From: Litorisediminicola beolgyonensis
GTDB lineage: Bacteria; Pseudomonadota; Alphaproteobacteria; Rhodobacterales; Rhodobacteraceae
Reading direction: 5' to 3'
NCBI RefSeq assembly: GCF_042679605.1
Contig: NZ_JBHTMU010000014.1
Span: 36,147-100,146 of the forward strand
Length of the DNA stretch: 64,000 nucleotides
Shown: positions 22,750 to 31,148 of the stretch, piece by piece
Position numbering within the stretch: position 1 is the first letter of the stretch
Layout of the letters: the number at the start of each line of letters is the position of its first letter
Notes under the pieces: model-generated
Databases searched by the model: none
The model's input: only the letters and a program-made list of their open reading frames with translations
Told to the model about the DNA's origin: nothing
Program-made: the position numbers and the translations under genes

Positions 22750-23822
22750 CAGACTGCGACTTCCACCTTGCCGATGGGCCGCGAGCAGCAGGCGAGAATG
22801 TAGCCCTCTTCGATGTCCTCGTCCGAGATGCCCCCGTTATGGACCATATGCGCCTCGCCCGAGACCTTGCGGATCTTGCAGGTGCCGCAGAGGCCAAACG
22901 TGCAGCCCGAGGGGATATTGAGACCCGCCGCCTTGGCGACCGACAGGATCGTGTCGGTTTCGGTGCAGGGAACCGTAAGCCCGCTCTTGGCAAAGGCGAT
23001 CTCGGCGGCCACGCCCTCGGCGGGCACGACATCGTCGAACTCCGAGAGTTCCGCGCGGCTCTCCGCCGGGGCCGAGAAGCTTTCCTGGTGGTAGCGCGAC
23101 ATGTCGTAGCCGAGCGCGATCAGCATGTCGCGCACGCTGTCCATGAAGGCCTCTGGCCCGCAGCAATAGACATCGCGCTCAAGGTAGTCGGGCGCCATCA
23201 GGCCGAGCATGAGCTGGTTGAACCTGCCGCGATAGCCGATCCAGGCCTCGTAGGGATCGGGCTCGGAGACGACGAAATGCAGATCCAGACCGCGCACGCG
23301 GCTCGACATGTGCTCGAGCCTGCGCCGGAAGATCAGGTCGGACGGGCGATGCGCGCAGCAGATCAGGCTGATGTCCGGATCCTCGCCACGCTGCCAGAGA
23401 TGGTTGATCATCGACATCATCGGCGTGACGCCGGAGCCCGCCGAGATCATCAGGAACTTGCCGTCCGGATCGTCGGGCAGGTGGAAATGGCCCGCAGGAC
23501 CATAGGCCTTGATCCGAACTCCGGGCCTGAGGTTCTCGTGCATCCAGCGCGAGGCGACGCTGTCCTTCTGCGCCTTCACCGTGACCGAGAGATAGGCGTT
23601 GGTCGCGGGCGAGGACGAGACCGTGTAGGTGCGCTGCACATTGCCGCCGGGCACGGGCAGATCGAGCGTCACGAACTGCCCCGCCTTGAAGCGGAAGACG
23701 CGCCCCGAGGGCGGACGGAACACGAAGGTCATGACGCCGGGCGCCTCGGGCACGGTGGTCGTGCATTCGAGAAGCTCCTCGTCGGTCCAGACCTCGGACC
23801 CGTCGCGCGGCATTGGGATCAT
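22749..23822 (-). CDS. gbcB: Reductase component of a Rieske monooxygenase, glycine betaine monooxygenase GbcB-like
   Basis: 357 residues. FAD-binding ferredoxin-reductase fold (RTYTVSSSP for FAD, ISAGSGVTPMMSM for NAD(P)H, YCCGPEAFMDSV) followed by a C-terminal plant-type 2Fe-2S ferredoxin domain (SGCTFGLCGTCK plus a later Cys). It feeds electrons from NAD(P)H to the adjacent Rieske oxygenase. Pairing with the GbcA-like protein suggests glycine betaine demethylation. ATG at 23822 has GGAGTAAG upstream; the gap to the oxygenase gene is four bases. Confidence 0.85.
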   Translation of the reverse strand: MIPMPRDGSEVWTDEELLECTTTVPEAPGVMTFVFRPPSGRVFRFKAGQFVTLDLPVPGGNVQRTYTVSSSPATNAYLSVTVKAQKDSVASRWMHENLRPGVRIKAYGPAGHFHLPDDPDGKFLMISAGSGVTPMMSMINHLWQRGEDPDISLICCAHRPSDLIFRRRLEHMSSRVRGLDLHFVVSEPDPYEAWIGYRGRFNQLMLGLMAPDYLERDVYCCGPEAFMDSVRDMLIALGYDMSRYHQESFSAPAESRAELSEFDDVVPAEGVAAEIAFAKSGLTVPCTETDTILSVAKAAGLNIPSGCTFGLCGTCKIRKVSGEAHMVHNGGISDEDIEEGYILACCSRPIGKVEVAV

Positions 23823-23826
23823 GGAC

Positions 23827-25062
23827 TTACTCCGCCGCGATCACGCCACGGCCCGTCAGGCGGGTCTGGAGCGTGCGCGCATACCAGTCGACGAACTGGA
23901 TGACGCCGGATTCGTGGGTCGTCGAATAGGGCCCCGGCTCGTAGGCAGGCGAGAAGACACCCTTCTGGTTCTCCTCGACGATGGCGCGGTCCTCGTTGTT
24001 CGTCGCGATCCAGACCTCGGTCAGCCTGTCGAGATCGTAATCCACGCCCTCGACCGCGTCCTTGTGCACGAGCCAGGTCGTGGTGACCTCGGTCTCGGTC
24101 GGCGAGATCGGGTTCATGCGGAAGATCAGGCCCTGATCGGACAGGAAGTGGTTCCAGCTCGACGGGTAGTGATAGGCCAGGCACGACCCGGCATCATCGA
24201 AGGGCACGCGGCCCACGCGCTTGGCGACGGCGGGCTTGCCGTCCATCGTGTAGCTCGCCGCGCCGCCGAGGAACGGGATGCGGATGAAGCGCCACTGCAG
24301 ATCCGGGGCGGCCATGAATTGCGACGGCAGTCCGGCGGCCTCGCATTTGGCGATATGGTTGCGCAGCTCGGGCGCCTGTTCGCCTGGATTGGTGCCGAAG
24401 ACGCGCGGGTCTTCGGGGAAGGTGCGGCAGAGCGAGGGATGCGAGCCCGCGCAATGATAGCACTCGCGGTTGTTCTCCATCACCAGCTTCCAGTTGCCGT
24501 TCTCGACGATAGAGGACTGGTGCGCGACCTTCAGGTCCTTCAGCCCGTGGGGACCGGCATAGGCTTCGGCCTGGGCGCGGAAGGGCGCGAAATCGGGCGC
24601 GTTGTCCGCGAGGCAGATCATGATGAAGCCCGCGACTTCCTGGCAATGCACCGGTTTCAGCCCATGCTTGGTCGGGTCGAAATCGTCGCCCATCTCGCGC
24701 GCCCACAAAAGCCGCCCGTCAAGCTCGTAGGTCCACTGGTGATACGGGCAGACGAGCTTGGGGTTCGAGCCCTTCGCGGCCGAGCAGATCCGGCTGCCCC
24801 GGTGGCGGCAGGAATTGTGGAACGCCCGCGCGATGCCGTCGGCGCCCCGCACCACGATCACCGAATACGCGCCGATCTGGCGGGTCACGTAATTGCCGGT
24901 CTTGGGCAGTTCCGCCGAGACCGCGGTCATCAGCCAGTCGCGGTACCAGATACGCTCTAGGTCGATCTGGTACAGGTCGGGATCGGTGTAGAAGGGTTGC
25001 TCCAGCGAGTGGCCGGGACGGCGCTGAAGGAGCAGGGAGAGCACATCGGCGTCTCGGAGCAT
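23827..25062 (-). CDS. gbcA: Rieske oxygenase, glycine betaine monooxygenase GbcA-like
   Basis: 411 residues. The Rieske centre is CRHRGSRIC...CPYHQWTYELDG, and the mononuclear iron site includes ENNRECYHCAGSHPSLCRTF plus a downstream Asp/Glu. The N-terminus (LLLQRRPGHSLEQPFYTDPDLYQIDLERIW in part) and overall length match the GbcA/stachydrine demethylase (Stc2) branch, which oxidatively demethylates quaternary ammonium osmolytes. Glycine betaine is the more likely substrate because of the GbcB-type partner, but proline betaine or carnitine-like compounds remain possible. ATG at 25062 has AAGGTGA upstream; the frame is open to 25308. Confidence 0.85.
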   Translation of the reverse strand: MLRDADVLSLLLQRRPGHSLEQPFYTDPDLYQIDLERIWYRDWLMTAVSAELPKTGNYVTRQIGAYSVIVVRGADGIARAFHNSCRHRGSRICSAAKGSNPKLVCPYHQWTYELDGRLLWAREMGDDFDPTKHGLKPVHCQEVAGFIMICLADNAPDFAPFRAQAEAYAGPHGLKDLKVAHQSSIVENGNWKLVMENNRECYHCAGSHPSLCRTFPEDPRVFGTNPGEQAPELRNHIAKCEAAGLPSQFMAAPDLQWRFIRIPFLGGAASYTMDGKPAVAKRVGRVPFDDAGSCLAYHYPSSWNHFLSDQGLIFRMNPISPTETEVTTTWLVHKDAVEGVDYDLDRLTEVWIATNNEDRAIVEENQKGVFSPAYEPGPYSTTHESGVIQFVDWYARTLQTRLTGRGVIAAE

Positions 25063-25229
25063 GCTGTCACCTTGGATCAGAGGGTGGATTCGGTATTTTC
25101 TGCGCATCGTATTGCGCTTCCTCGGTCCACCGTGATGGATGAAAAACGCCGCTTTCTGGTCCACCTGAGACATGGGGCAAAAACCCTGCGTCCCGCTGGC
25201 GCGGCGCCGCCGCATCCGGTTCGTCGCTG

Positions 25230-25259
25230 TTGCCACCGGCGGCCTTCTGGCACTATAGC
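25230..25259 (+). promoter_or_regulatory. Candidate promoter for a leaderless transcript of the flippase-like gene
   Basis: TTGCCA (25230-25235), 18-base spacer, TATAGC (25254-25259); the ATG at 25266 is seven bases after the -10 box, where transcription would start. There is no Shine-Dalgarno sequence before that ATG. Confidence 0.45.
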
Positions 25260-25265
25260 GCGGCC

Positions 25266-26231
25266 ATGAGCGCCAGTTACGAACGCGGTGAAAAGATCGA
25301 GTCGACATGGCGCGGGCGCATGTCGCGCGGCCAGATGCGCGTGCTTCAGATCGCCGTCAGCCTGGGTCTGCTCGCGTTGCTCTACTTCACCCTCGACGGG
25401 GCCGAGGCGGCGCGCATCCTCAGCCGCGCCGACCCGCGCTGGCTGGTCCTCGGCTGGGCGGTGATGGTGGTGCAGACGCTGCTTTCGGCCCTGCGCTGGA
25501 AGCTCATCGCCGCCGATCTCGGGCAAAGCTTCACCTTCTGGAAGGCGCAGTCCGAGTATTTCATGAGCCAGGTCCTCAATCAGTCGCTCCCGGGCGGAAT
25601 GATGGGCGATGCCGGACGGGCCTATCGCGCGCGCAAGCAGGCTGGGCTTCTAAAGGCGAGCCAGGCCGTCGTGTTCGAACGTATCGCGCAGCAGGCGGGC
25701 ATGTTCGCGATCTTCGCGGGCACCTTCGTGGTCACGACAATCCTGCCCGGCGGGCTGCGCTGGCCGGTCTGGCTGACCTCGATCACCACACCGGCGCTTC
25801 TGATCGGCCTGGCGCTTCCGGCGGTCTTCTGGCTGACCTCCTATCTTCCCGGCCCCCAGCGCCGCTACCTCGAGAGCCTCAAGTCGGCGCTCTGGGTATC
25901 GCTCCTGAAACCGCGCCGCCTGCCCGTGCATGTGCTGTTGTCGCTGATCACCTCGGGCTGCAACATCCTCGCCTTCTACGCCTGCGCCCGCGCCATCGGC
26001 ACCGAGCTGCCGCTGGCCGCGACGCTCGGACTGGTGCCGCTGATCCTGTTCATGATGCTCGTGCCCTTCACCATCGCCGGATGGGGCCTGCGCGAAGGCG
26101 CCGCGGCGACGATCTTCCCTGTCGCCGGCGCGTCGGGCTCGGCGGGGCTGGCGGCAAGCGTCGCCTTCGGGCTCATTTTCCTCGCCGCAGTGCTGCCCGG
26201 TCTCTGGCCGATCCTGAAGCGGCGCAAGTGA
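25266..26231 (+). CDS. Lysylphosphatidylglycerol synthase transmembrane-region-like (UPF0104/YbhN) membrane protein
   Basis: 321 residues, about eight membrane helices. WLVLGWAVMVVQTLLSALRWKLIAADLG, SEYFMSQVLNQSLPGGMMGDAGRAYR and PFTIAGWGLREGAA (given in part) are typical of the YbhN/AglD/LPG-synthase membrane domain family, where the conserved 'R.....F...LG...GDA.R' loop recurs. Without the MprF catalytic domain, such proteins are thought to move lipids or polyprenyl-linked sugars. It is followed by a methyltransferase gene with GTGA overlap and a nearby CDP-alcohol phosphatidyltransferase gene, hinting at lipid modification. Confidence 0.8.
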   Translation: MSASYERGEKIESTWRGRMSRGQMRVLQIAVSLGLLALLYFTLDGAEAARILSRADPRWLVLGWAVMVVQTLLSALRWKLIAADLGQSFTFWKAQSEYFMSQVLNQSLPGGMMGDAGRAYRARKQAGLLKASQAVVFERIAQQAGMFAIFAGTFVVTTILPGGLRWPVWLTSITTPALLIGLALPAVFWLTSYLPGPQRRYLESLKSALWVSLLKPRRLPVHVLLSLITSGCNILAFYACARAIGTELPLAATLGLVPLILFMMLVPFTIAGWGLREGAAATIFPVAGASGSAGLAASVAFGLIFLAAVLPGLWPILKRRK

Positions 26232-26830
26232 GCCGCCCCGGCGATATTCTCGACACCTACGAGCGGCAGGCCGCTGAGTTCGACAGCCAGCGCAGCCAGG
26301 TGCTCTTCGAGAAATCCTGGCTCGACCGGTTCCTCGAACGGCTTCCCGACGCGCCGCGCGTCCTCGATGTCGGCTGCGGGTCCGGCCGACCGATCGCCGC
26401 CTATCTGGCCGCGCAGGGCGCTCGGGTGACCGGTCTCGACGGGGCCGAGGCGATGATCGCGCTGGCCCGGGCCCATGCGCCCGAGGGCGACTGGCGGCAC
26501 GGAGACATGCGGGAATTCGATCTTGGCGAGCGGTTTCACGGCGTCCTCAGCTGGAACGCCTTCTTCCATCTCGACCGCCCGGACCAGTCGCGCGCCGTCG
26601 CCGCCATGACGCGTCACCTTTTGCCCGGCGGCGTGCTGCTCCTGACCGTCGGTCCGAGACGCGGCGAAGCGACCGGGCGCGTCGGCGGCGAGCCTGTCTA
26701 CCATGCCAGCCACTCGCCCGCCGGCTATCGCCGGATGCTTGCGCGTCACGGTCTCAGGATCACGGCGTTTCACGCCGAAGATCCCGAGTGCGACCGTCAC
26801 TCGATCCTCCTCGCCAGCGCACCCCTCTGA
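26228..26830 (+). CDS. Class I SAM-dependent methyltransferase
   Basis: 200 residues from GTG at 26228, overlapping the previous stop (GTGA). SAM motif I VLDVGCGSGRPIAAYL, motif II acidic residue in VTGLDGAEAMI, and GVLSWNAFFHLDRPDQ (motif IV region) are clear, followed by LLPGGVLLLTVG. Soluble. The acceptor is unknown; the lipid-related neighbours make a lipid or small polar molecule plausible, but that is inference. Confidence 0.85.
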   Translation: MSRPGDILDTYERQAAEFDSQRSQVLFEKSWLDRFLERLPDAPRVLDVGCGSGRPIAAYLAAQGARVTGLDGAEAMIALARAHAPEGDWRHGDMREFDLGERFHGVLSWNAFFHLDRPDQSRAVAAMTRHLLPGGVLLLTVGPRRGEATGRVGGEPVYHASHSPAGYRRMLARHGLRITAFHAEDPECDRHSILLASAPL

Positions 26831-26927
26831 GGACCCGCGCGCCACGTTACGGGTTATCACGTTGTCGTTGAGGGAATTGTCGCCTGCGCGACCCATATGC
26901 CTTTATGCCCGCGAAAGAGGAGACGCG

Positions 26928-27536
26928 ATGCTCGACGCCTTTGCCCGCCGCCTGATCGATCCGCCGCTCGACGCGATCGGACGGTCTTTGGCCGGTATCG
27001 GCGCGACGCCGAACGTCGTGACGCTGACCGGCCTCGGGCTCGGTGTGATCGCGGCGGTCGTGATCGCGATGGGCGCGCCGCTGCTGGCGCTCCTGCCGCT
27101 TCTGGCGTCGCGGCTTGCCGACGGGCTGGACGGCGCGGTCGCGCGCGCAACGCGAAAGAGCGATTTCGGCGGCTATCTCGACATCGCCTGCGACTTCTTC
27201 TTCTACGGCGCGATCCCCCTGGCCTTCGTCGTGCTCGACCCCATCGCCAATGGCGTCGCCGGGGCCTTCCTGATCGCGTCTTTCTACTTCAACGCCGCGA
27301 GCTTTCTCGGCTACGCCATCCTCGCCGAGAAACACGGCATGGAGACCAGCGCGCAGGGATCGAAATCGCTCTATTTCTCGAACGGGCTCTTGGAAGGGAC
27401 GGAGACCATCGCGTTCTTCGTGCTCCTGTGCCTCGTTCCCCAACACTTCGCGCCGCTCGCCTGGGCGTTCGGTGCGCTCTGCTATGCCACTGCCGCGCTG
27501 CGCCTCTGGGGCGCGCGTGCCGTTTTTTCCGACTGA
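26928..27536 (+). CDS. CDP-alcohol phosphatidyltransferase family protein
   Basis: 202 residues, about six membrane helices. The catalytic signature D-G-x2-D-G-x2-A-R-x8-G-x3-D-x3-D is visible as ADGLDGAVAR...GGYLDIACD. It transfers a phosphatidyl (or other CDP-linked) group to an alcohol in the inner membrane. The alcohol acceptor cannot be read out. GAGGAG precedes ATG at 26928. It begins an apparent operon with the ynjBCD-type genes (10-base gap). Confidence 0.88.
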   Translation: MLDAFARRLIDPPLDAIGRSLAGIGATPNVVTLTGLGLGVIAAVVIAMGAPLLALLPLLASRLADGLDGAVARATRKSDFGGYLDIACDFFFYGAIPLAFVVLDPIANGVAGAFLIASFYFNAASFLGYAILAEKHGMETSAQGSKSLYFSNGLLEGTETIAFFVLLCLVPQHFAPLAWAFGALCYATAALRLWGARAVFSD

Positions 27537-27546
27537 AGGAGCCCCC

Positions 27547-28764
27547 ATGGTCCGCTTTGTCCTGCCCGTCGCACTTGCCGCGAGCCTCAGCCTGCCCCTC
27601 GCCGCCGTCGCACAGACCGAGGCGCCCGATCCTTCGGACTGGGACGCCGTGCTGGAGGCTGCCGAGGGCCAGACCGTCTATTGGCACGCTTGGGGTGGCG
27701 CGACGGCGACCAACGATTTCATCGCCTGGGTCGGCGAGCGCTTGGCCGAACAGGGCGTGACGCTGGAGCATGTGAAACTGTCGGATACCGCGGACGCCGT
27801 GACGCGGGTGCTGTCCGAGAAGCAGGCCGGCGAAAACGAGGACGGCGCGGTGGACCTGATCTGGATCAACGGTCCAAACTTCGCCTCGATGAAAGAGCAG
27901 GGCCTGCTCTTCGGCCCCTTCGCCGAGGCGCTTCCGAACTGGCAATATGTCGATGTCGACGGCAAGACGGTGCAGACGGATTTCACCGTTCCGACGGACG
28001 GGCTCGAGAGTCCCTGGGCGATGGCGCAGGTGGTCTTCATGTATGACACCGCCGATCTGGTCGAGCCGCTGCCGTCGGCCGAGGCCATCCTGGAGTGGGC
28101 CGAGGCCAACCCGGGCCGCTTCACCTTCCCGCAGCCGCCTGATTTCCTGGGCTCGACCTTTCTCAAGCAGATACTGATCGAGCTGGTCGACGATCCCGCC
28201 GTCCTGCAAGCGCCCGCCGAGGAAGCCGAGTTCGACGGCGTCACCGCGCCGCTCTGGTCCTATCTCGACCGCCTGACGCCCGTCCTGTGGCGACAGGGGC
28301 AGGCCTATCCGGCCACCGGCCCGGCGCAGGTCCAGCTGATCGCCGACAACGAGATCGACCTCGCGGTGTCCTTCAGCCCGAACGAGGCCTCGCTCTTCAT
28401 CGCTCAGAACCAGTTGCCGCCGACCGTGCGCACCTTCGTTCTCGAAGACGGGACCCTCGGGAACGCGAGCTTCGTAGCGATCCCCTACAATTCCGGCTCC
28501 AAGGCCGGGGCAATGGTGGTGGCGAACGCGCTTCTCGCGCCGGAAGTGCAGGCCCGCGCGCAGGACCCGGAGGTTCTGGGCTACAACACGGTCCTTGCGA
28601 TGGACAAGCTCTCGGGCGAGCAACGCGCGCTGTTCGAGGAGATCGACCTGGGTGTCGCGACTCTCTCTCCGGCCGAGCTCGGCACGGTGCAGCCCGAGCC
28701 GCACCCGTCCTGGATGACCCGCGTCACCGAGATCTGGACCGAGCGCTACGGCAGCGGCCAGTAA
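27547..28764 (+). CDS. ynjB: YnjB-type ABC transporter substrate-binding protein
   Basis: 405 residues with a signal peptide (about 1-22, ...LSLPLAAVAQ). VYWHAWGGATATNDFIAWVGERL and DGAVDLIWINGPNFASMKEQGLLFGPF (in part) are characteristic of the YnjB branch of binding proteins related to thiamine/iron/polyamine receptors. The E. coli homologues YnjBCD form an ABC importer of unassigned substrate. GGAG precedes ATG. It is followed by the permease and ATPase genes. Confidence 0.88.
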   Translation: MVRFVLPVALAASLSLPLAAVAQTEAPDPSDWDAVLEAAEGQTVYWHAWGGATATNDFIAWVGERLAEQGVTLEHVKLSDTADAVTRVLSEKQAGENEDGAVDLIWINGPNFASMKEQGLLFGPFAEALPNWQYVDVDGKTVQTDFTVPTDGLESPWAMAQVVFMYDTADLVEPLPSAEAILEWAEANPGRFTFPQPPDFLGSTFLKQILIELVDDPAVLQAPAEEAEFDGVTAPLWSYLDRLTPVLWRQGQAYPATGPAQVQLIADNEIDLAVSFSPNEASLFIAQNQLPPTVRTFVLEDGTLGNASFVAIPYNSGSKAGAMVVANALLAPEVQARAQDPEVLGYNTVLAMDKLSGEQRALFEEIDLGVATLSPAELGTVQPEPHPSWMTRVTEIWTERYGSGQ

Positions 28765-28776
28765 CGCAGGCTCGAC

Positions 28777-30477
28777 GTGCCCCGAACCGCGCCTGTCCCG
28801 CTCTCGGTCCTTCCGGGCGTGACGCTTCTGGTCATGCTCGGGCCGCTGGTGGCGGGGATGGCGGGCACCGCCCTGCCCGCCTTCGGACACTACCCGGCAG
28901 CCGGCGCTGAAGGTCTGTCGCTTGCGCCGTTCGCCGCGCTCTTCGACTGGCCCGGGATCGGCGCGGCCGTGCGGCTGTCCCTGACCACGGGCCTTGCAGC
29001 GACGGCGCTGGCCCTGACGGGCGTTGCGCTGTTGCTTGCGGGATGGGGCGGGACGCCGGTGATGCGGCTGGCGCAAAGGCTCCTGTCACCGCTGTTGTCG
29101 GTGCCGCATGCGGCGATGGCCTTCGGGCTGGCCTTCCTGATCGCCCCCTCGGGCTGGCTCGTGCGGCTGGTCTCGCCCTGGGCGACCGGTTGGACGCGGC
29201 CCCCGGACGTGCTGATCGTGCAGGACCCCTGGGGGCTTGCGATGACCGCGGGGCTCGTCGCCAAGGAAATGCCTTTCCTTTTGCTGATGGCGCTGGCGGC
29301 GCTGGGACAGGCGGATGCCGCGCGCCGCATGCGCGTGACGCAGGCCTTGGGCTACGGGCGGGTGCGGGGCTGGATGGTGGGGGTGTTCCCATCTGTCTAC
29401 GCGCAAATCCGGCTGCCGGTCTATGTCGTGCTGGCCTATTCGATGTCGGTCGCCGACGTCGCCATGATCCTCGGGCCGTCGACGCCGCCGCCGCTCTCGG
29501 TTCAGGTCGTGCGCTGGATGGCCGATCCGGACCTGTCGATGCGGCTCGTCGCCAGCGCGGGTGCGCTTCTGCAATTGGGCCTGGTGATCCTCGGTCTGGG
29601 CCTGTGGCGCCTGGGCGAGGCCTCGGTCGCGCGCCTCGCCGCCCGGTCGATTGCCACCGGCGCACGCGGGCGGCGCGAAGATGCCGCCCTGCGCGGTCTC
29701 GGATTGTCCGCGGCCTTCCTGTCCGCCGGGGCGGTCTTCGGCGGCATCGCCGGTCTCGCCGTCTGGAGTGTCGCCGGATACTGGGGTTTCCCGGACGCGC
29801 TGCCGCTCTCGGCCTCGTGGGACAACTGGATGCGCCATGGCGCAGGCATCGCCGAGAGCGGCGCGACGACCCTCTGGATCGCGCTCGCCTCGGTCGCAAT
29901 CGCTCTTATCCTGACCACGCTTTGCCTCGAGGCGGAGCACCGGCGAGGCAGGCCCTTGTCGCGACGGGGTCTCTGGCTTCTCTACATGCCGCTTCTCGTG
30001 CCGCAGATCGCCTTCCTGCCCGGCCTGCAGACCCTGCTTCTGGTGCTGGGCCTGAAAGGAGGCCTCGTCCCGGTCATCCTCGCGCATCTGGTCTTCGTAC
30101 TGCCCTATGTTTTCCTGTCGCTCGGCGATCCCTGGCGCGCCTGGGAGACGCGCTACGACACGGTCGGCCGCGCGCTGGGGGCCTCGCCCTGGCGGGTCTT
30201 CGCGACGCTGCGGCTGCCGATGCTGATCCGCCCTCTCCTGACCGCTGCCGCAGTCGGCGCGGCGGTCAGCGTCGGGCAGTATCTCCCGACGCTTCTCGTC
30301 GGAGGCGGCCGGGTGCCGACGCTGACGACCGAAGCCGTGGCGCTCGCTTCGGGCGGCGACCGGCGGGCAATCGGCGTCTATGGCGTCGCCCAGACTGTCG
30401 CCGTGATCCTGCCCTTCGCCCTGGCGCTTGCCGTGCCAACCCTTCTCTGGCGCAATCGCAGGGGGCTGCATGTCTGA
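28777..30477 (+). CDS. ynjC: YnjC-type ABC transporter permease (fused two-half permease)
   Basis: 566 residues, about twelve membrane helices in two homologous halves, like ThiP/FbpB-type permeases. Each half has an EAA-type loop for the ATPase (TQALGYGRVRGWMVGVFPSVY and GRALGASPWRVFATLRLPML). GTG start at 28777; the ribosome site is weak (AGG), but the start follows ynjB by 12 bases. Its end overlaps the ATPase gene by eight bases. Confidence 0.88.
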   Translation: MPRTAPVPLSVLPGVTLLVMLGPLVAGMAGTALPAFGHYPAAGAEGLSLAPFAALFDWPGIGAAVRLSLTTGLAATALALTGVALLLAGWGGTPVMRLAQRLLSPLLSVPHAAMAFGLAFLIAPSGWLVRLVSPWATGWTRPPDVLIVQDPWGLAMTAGLVAKEMPFLLLMALAALGQADAARRMRVTQALGYGRVRGWMVGVFPSVYAQIRLPVYVVLAYSMSVADVAMILGPSTPPPLSVQVVRWMADPDLSMRLVASAGALLQLGLVILGLGLWRLGEASVARLAARSIATGARGRREDAALRGLGLSAAFLSAGAVFGGIAGLAVWSVAGYWGFPDALPLSASWDNWMRHGAGIAESGATTLWIALASVAIALILTTLCLEAEHRRGRPLSRRGLWLLYMPLLVPQIAFLPGLQTLLLVLGLKGGLVPVILAHLVFVLPYVFLSLGDPWRAWETRYDTVGRALGASPWRVFATLRLPMLIRPLLTAAAVGAAVSVGQYLPTLLVGGGRVPTLTTEAVALASGGDRRAIGVYGVAQTVAVILPFALALAVPTLLWRNRRGLHV

Positions 30478-31108
30478 CGGTCTGGAGCTTCGGCAGATCG
30501 TGCTGTCGCGCGGGGACGAGGTGCTGCTGCGCCTCGACACGCGCATCGCACCGGGCGAGGTGCTGACCGTGATGGGGCCGTCCGGATCGGGGAAATCGAC
30601 GCTTCTGTCGTTTCTCACTGGCACATTGGCACCGGACTTCAGCGCCAGCGGGCGCGTGCTGCTCGACGGGGACGATGTAACCGAGGTGCCGCCCGAGGCG
30701 CGCCGGATCGGCATTCTCTTCCAGGACGACCTGCTCTTCCCGCATCTGAGCGTCGGGCAAAACCTCGCCTTCGGCCTCGCGCCCGGAGGCTCCCGCGCCG
30801 AACGGCGTGCGAGGATCGACGATGCCTTGGGCGAGATCGGCCTCGCGGGCTTCGCCGACCGCGATCCCGCGACGCTGTCGGGCGGCCAGAAGGCGCGCGT
30901 GGCGCTGATGCGGATGCTCCTGTCGGAGCCGCGCGCGCTGCTCCTGGACGAGGCCTTCTCCGGGCTCGACGCCGATCTTCGCGCGCAGATGCGCGAACTG
31001 GTCTTTGCCCGGGCCCAGGACCGCGGGTTGCCGGTCCTGATGGTCACGCACGAGCAGGAGGATGCCGAGGCCGCGCGCGGTCCCGTCGTGCGGATCGGCG
31101 ACGCCTGA
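30470..31108 (+). CDS. ynjD: YnjD-type ABC transporter ATP-binding protein
   Basis: 212 residues. Walker A GPSGSGKST, Q-loop (FQDDLLFPHLSV), signature LSGGQKARVALMRMLL, Walker B ALLLDEAFSGLD and switch histidine (VTHEQEDAEA) are present. It lacks the C-terminal regulatory domain of larger import ATPases, as YnjD does. It energises the YnjC permease. Confidence 0.92.
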   Translation: MSDGLELRQIVLSRGDEVLLRLDTRIAPGEVLTVMGPSGSGKSTLLSFLTGTLAPDFSASGRVLLDGDDVTEVPPEARRIGILFQDDLLFPHLSVGQNLAFGLAPGGSRAERRARIDDALGEIGLAGFADRDPATLSGGQKARVALMRMLLSEPRALLLDEAFSGLDADLRAQMRELVFARAQDRGLPVLMVTHEQEDAEAARGPVVRIGDA

Positions 31109-31148
31109 ACGCCCTTGTGCCGCCAAGGCGCCGGCGCTAGCGAACGGC

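Noticed and set aside
27289..29076. A 595-codon open frame on the minus strand opposite ynjB
   Set aside because: Antisense shadow of a well supported gene.
29086..31047. A 653-codon open frame on the minus strand opposite ynjC/ynjD
   Set aside because: Same antisense shadow effect of high GC; low-complexity composition and no domain.
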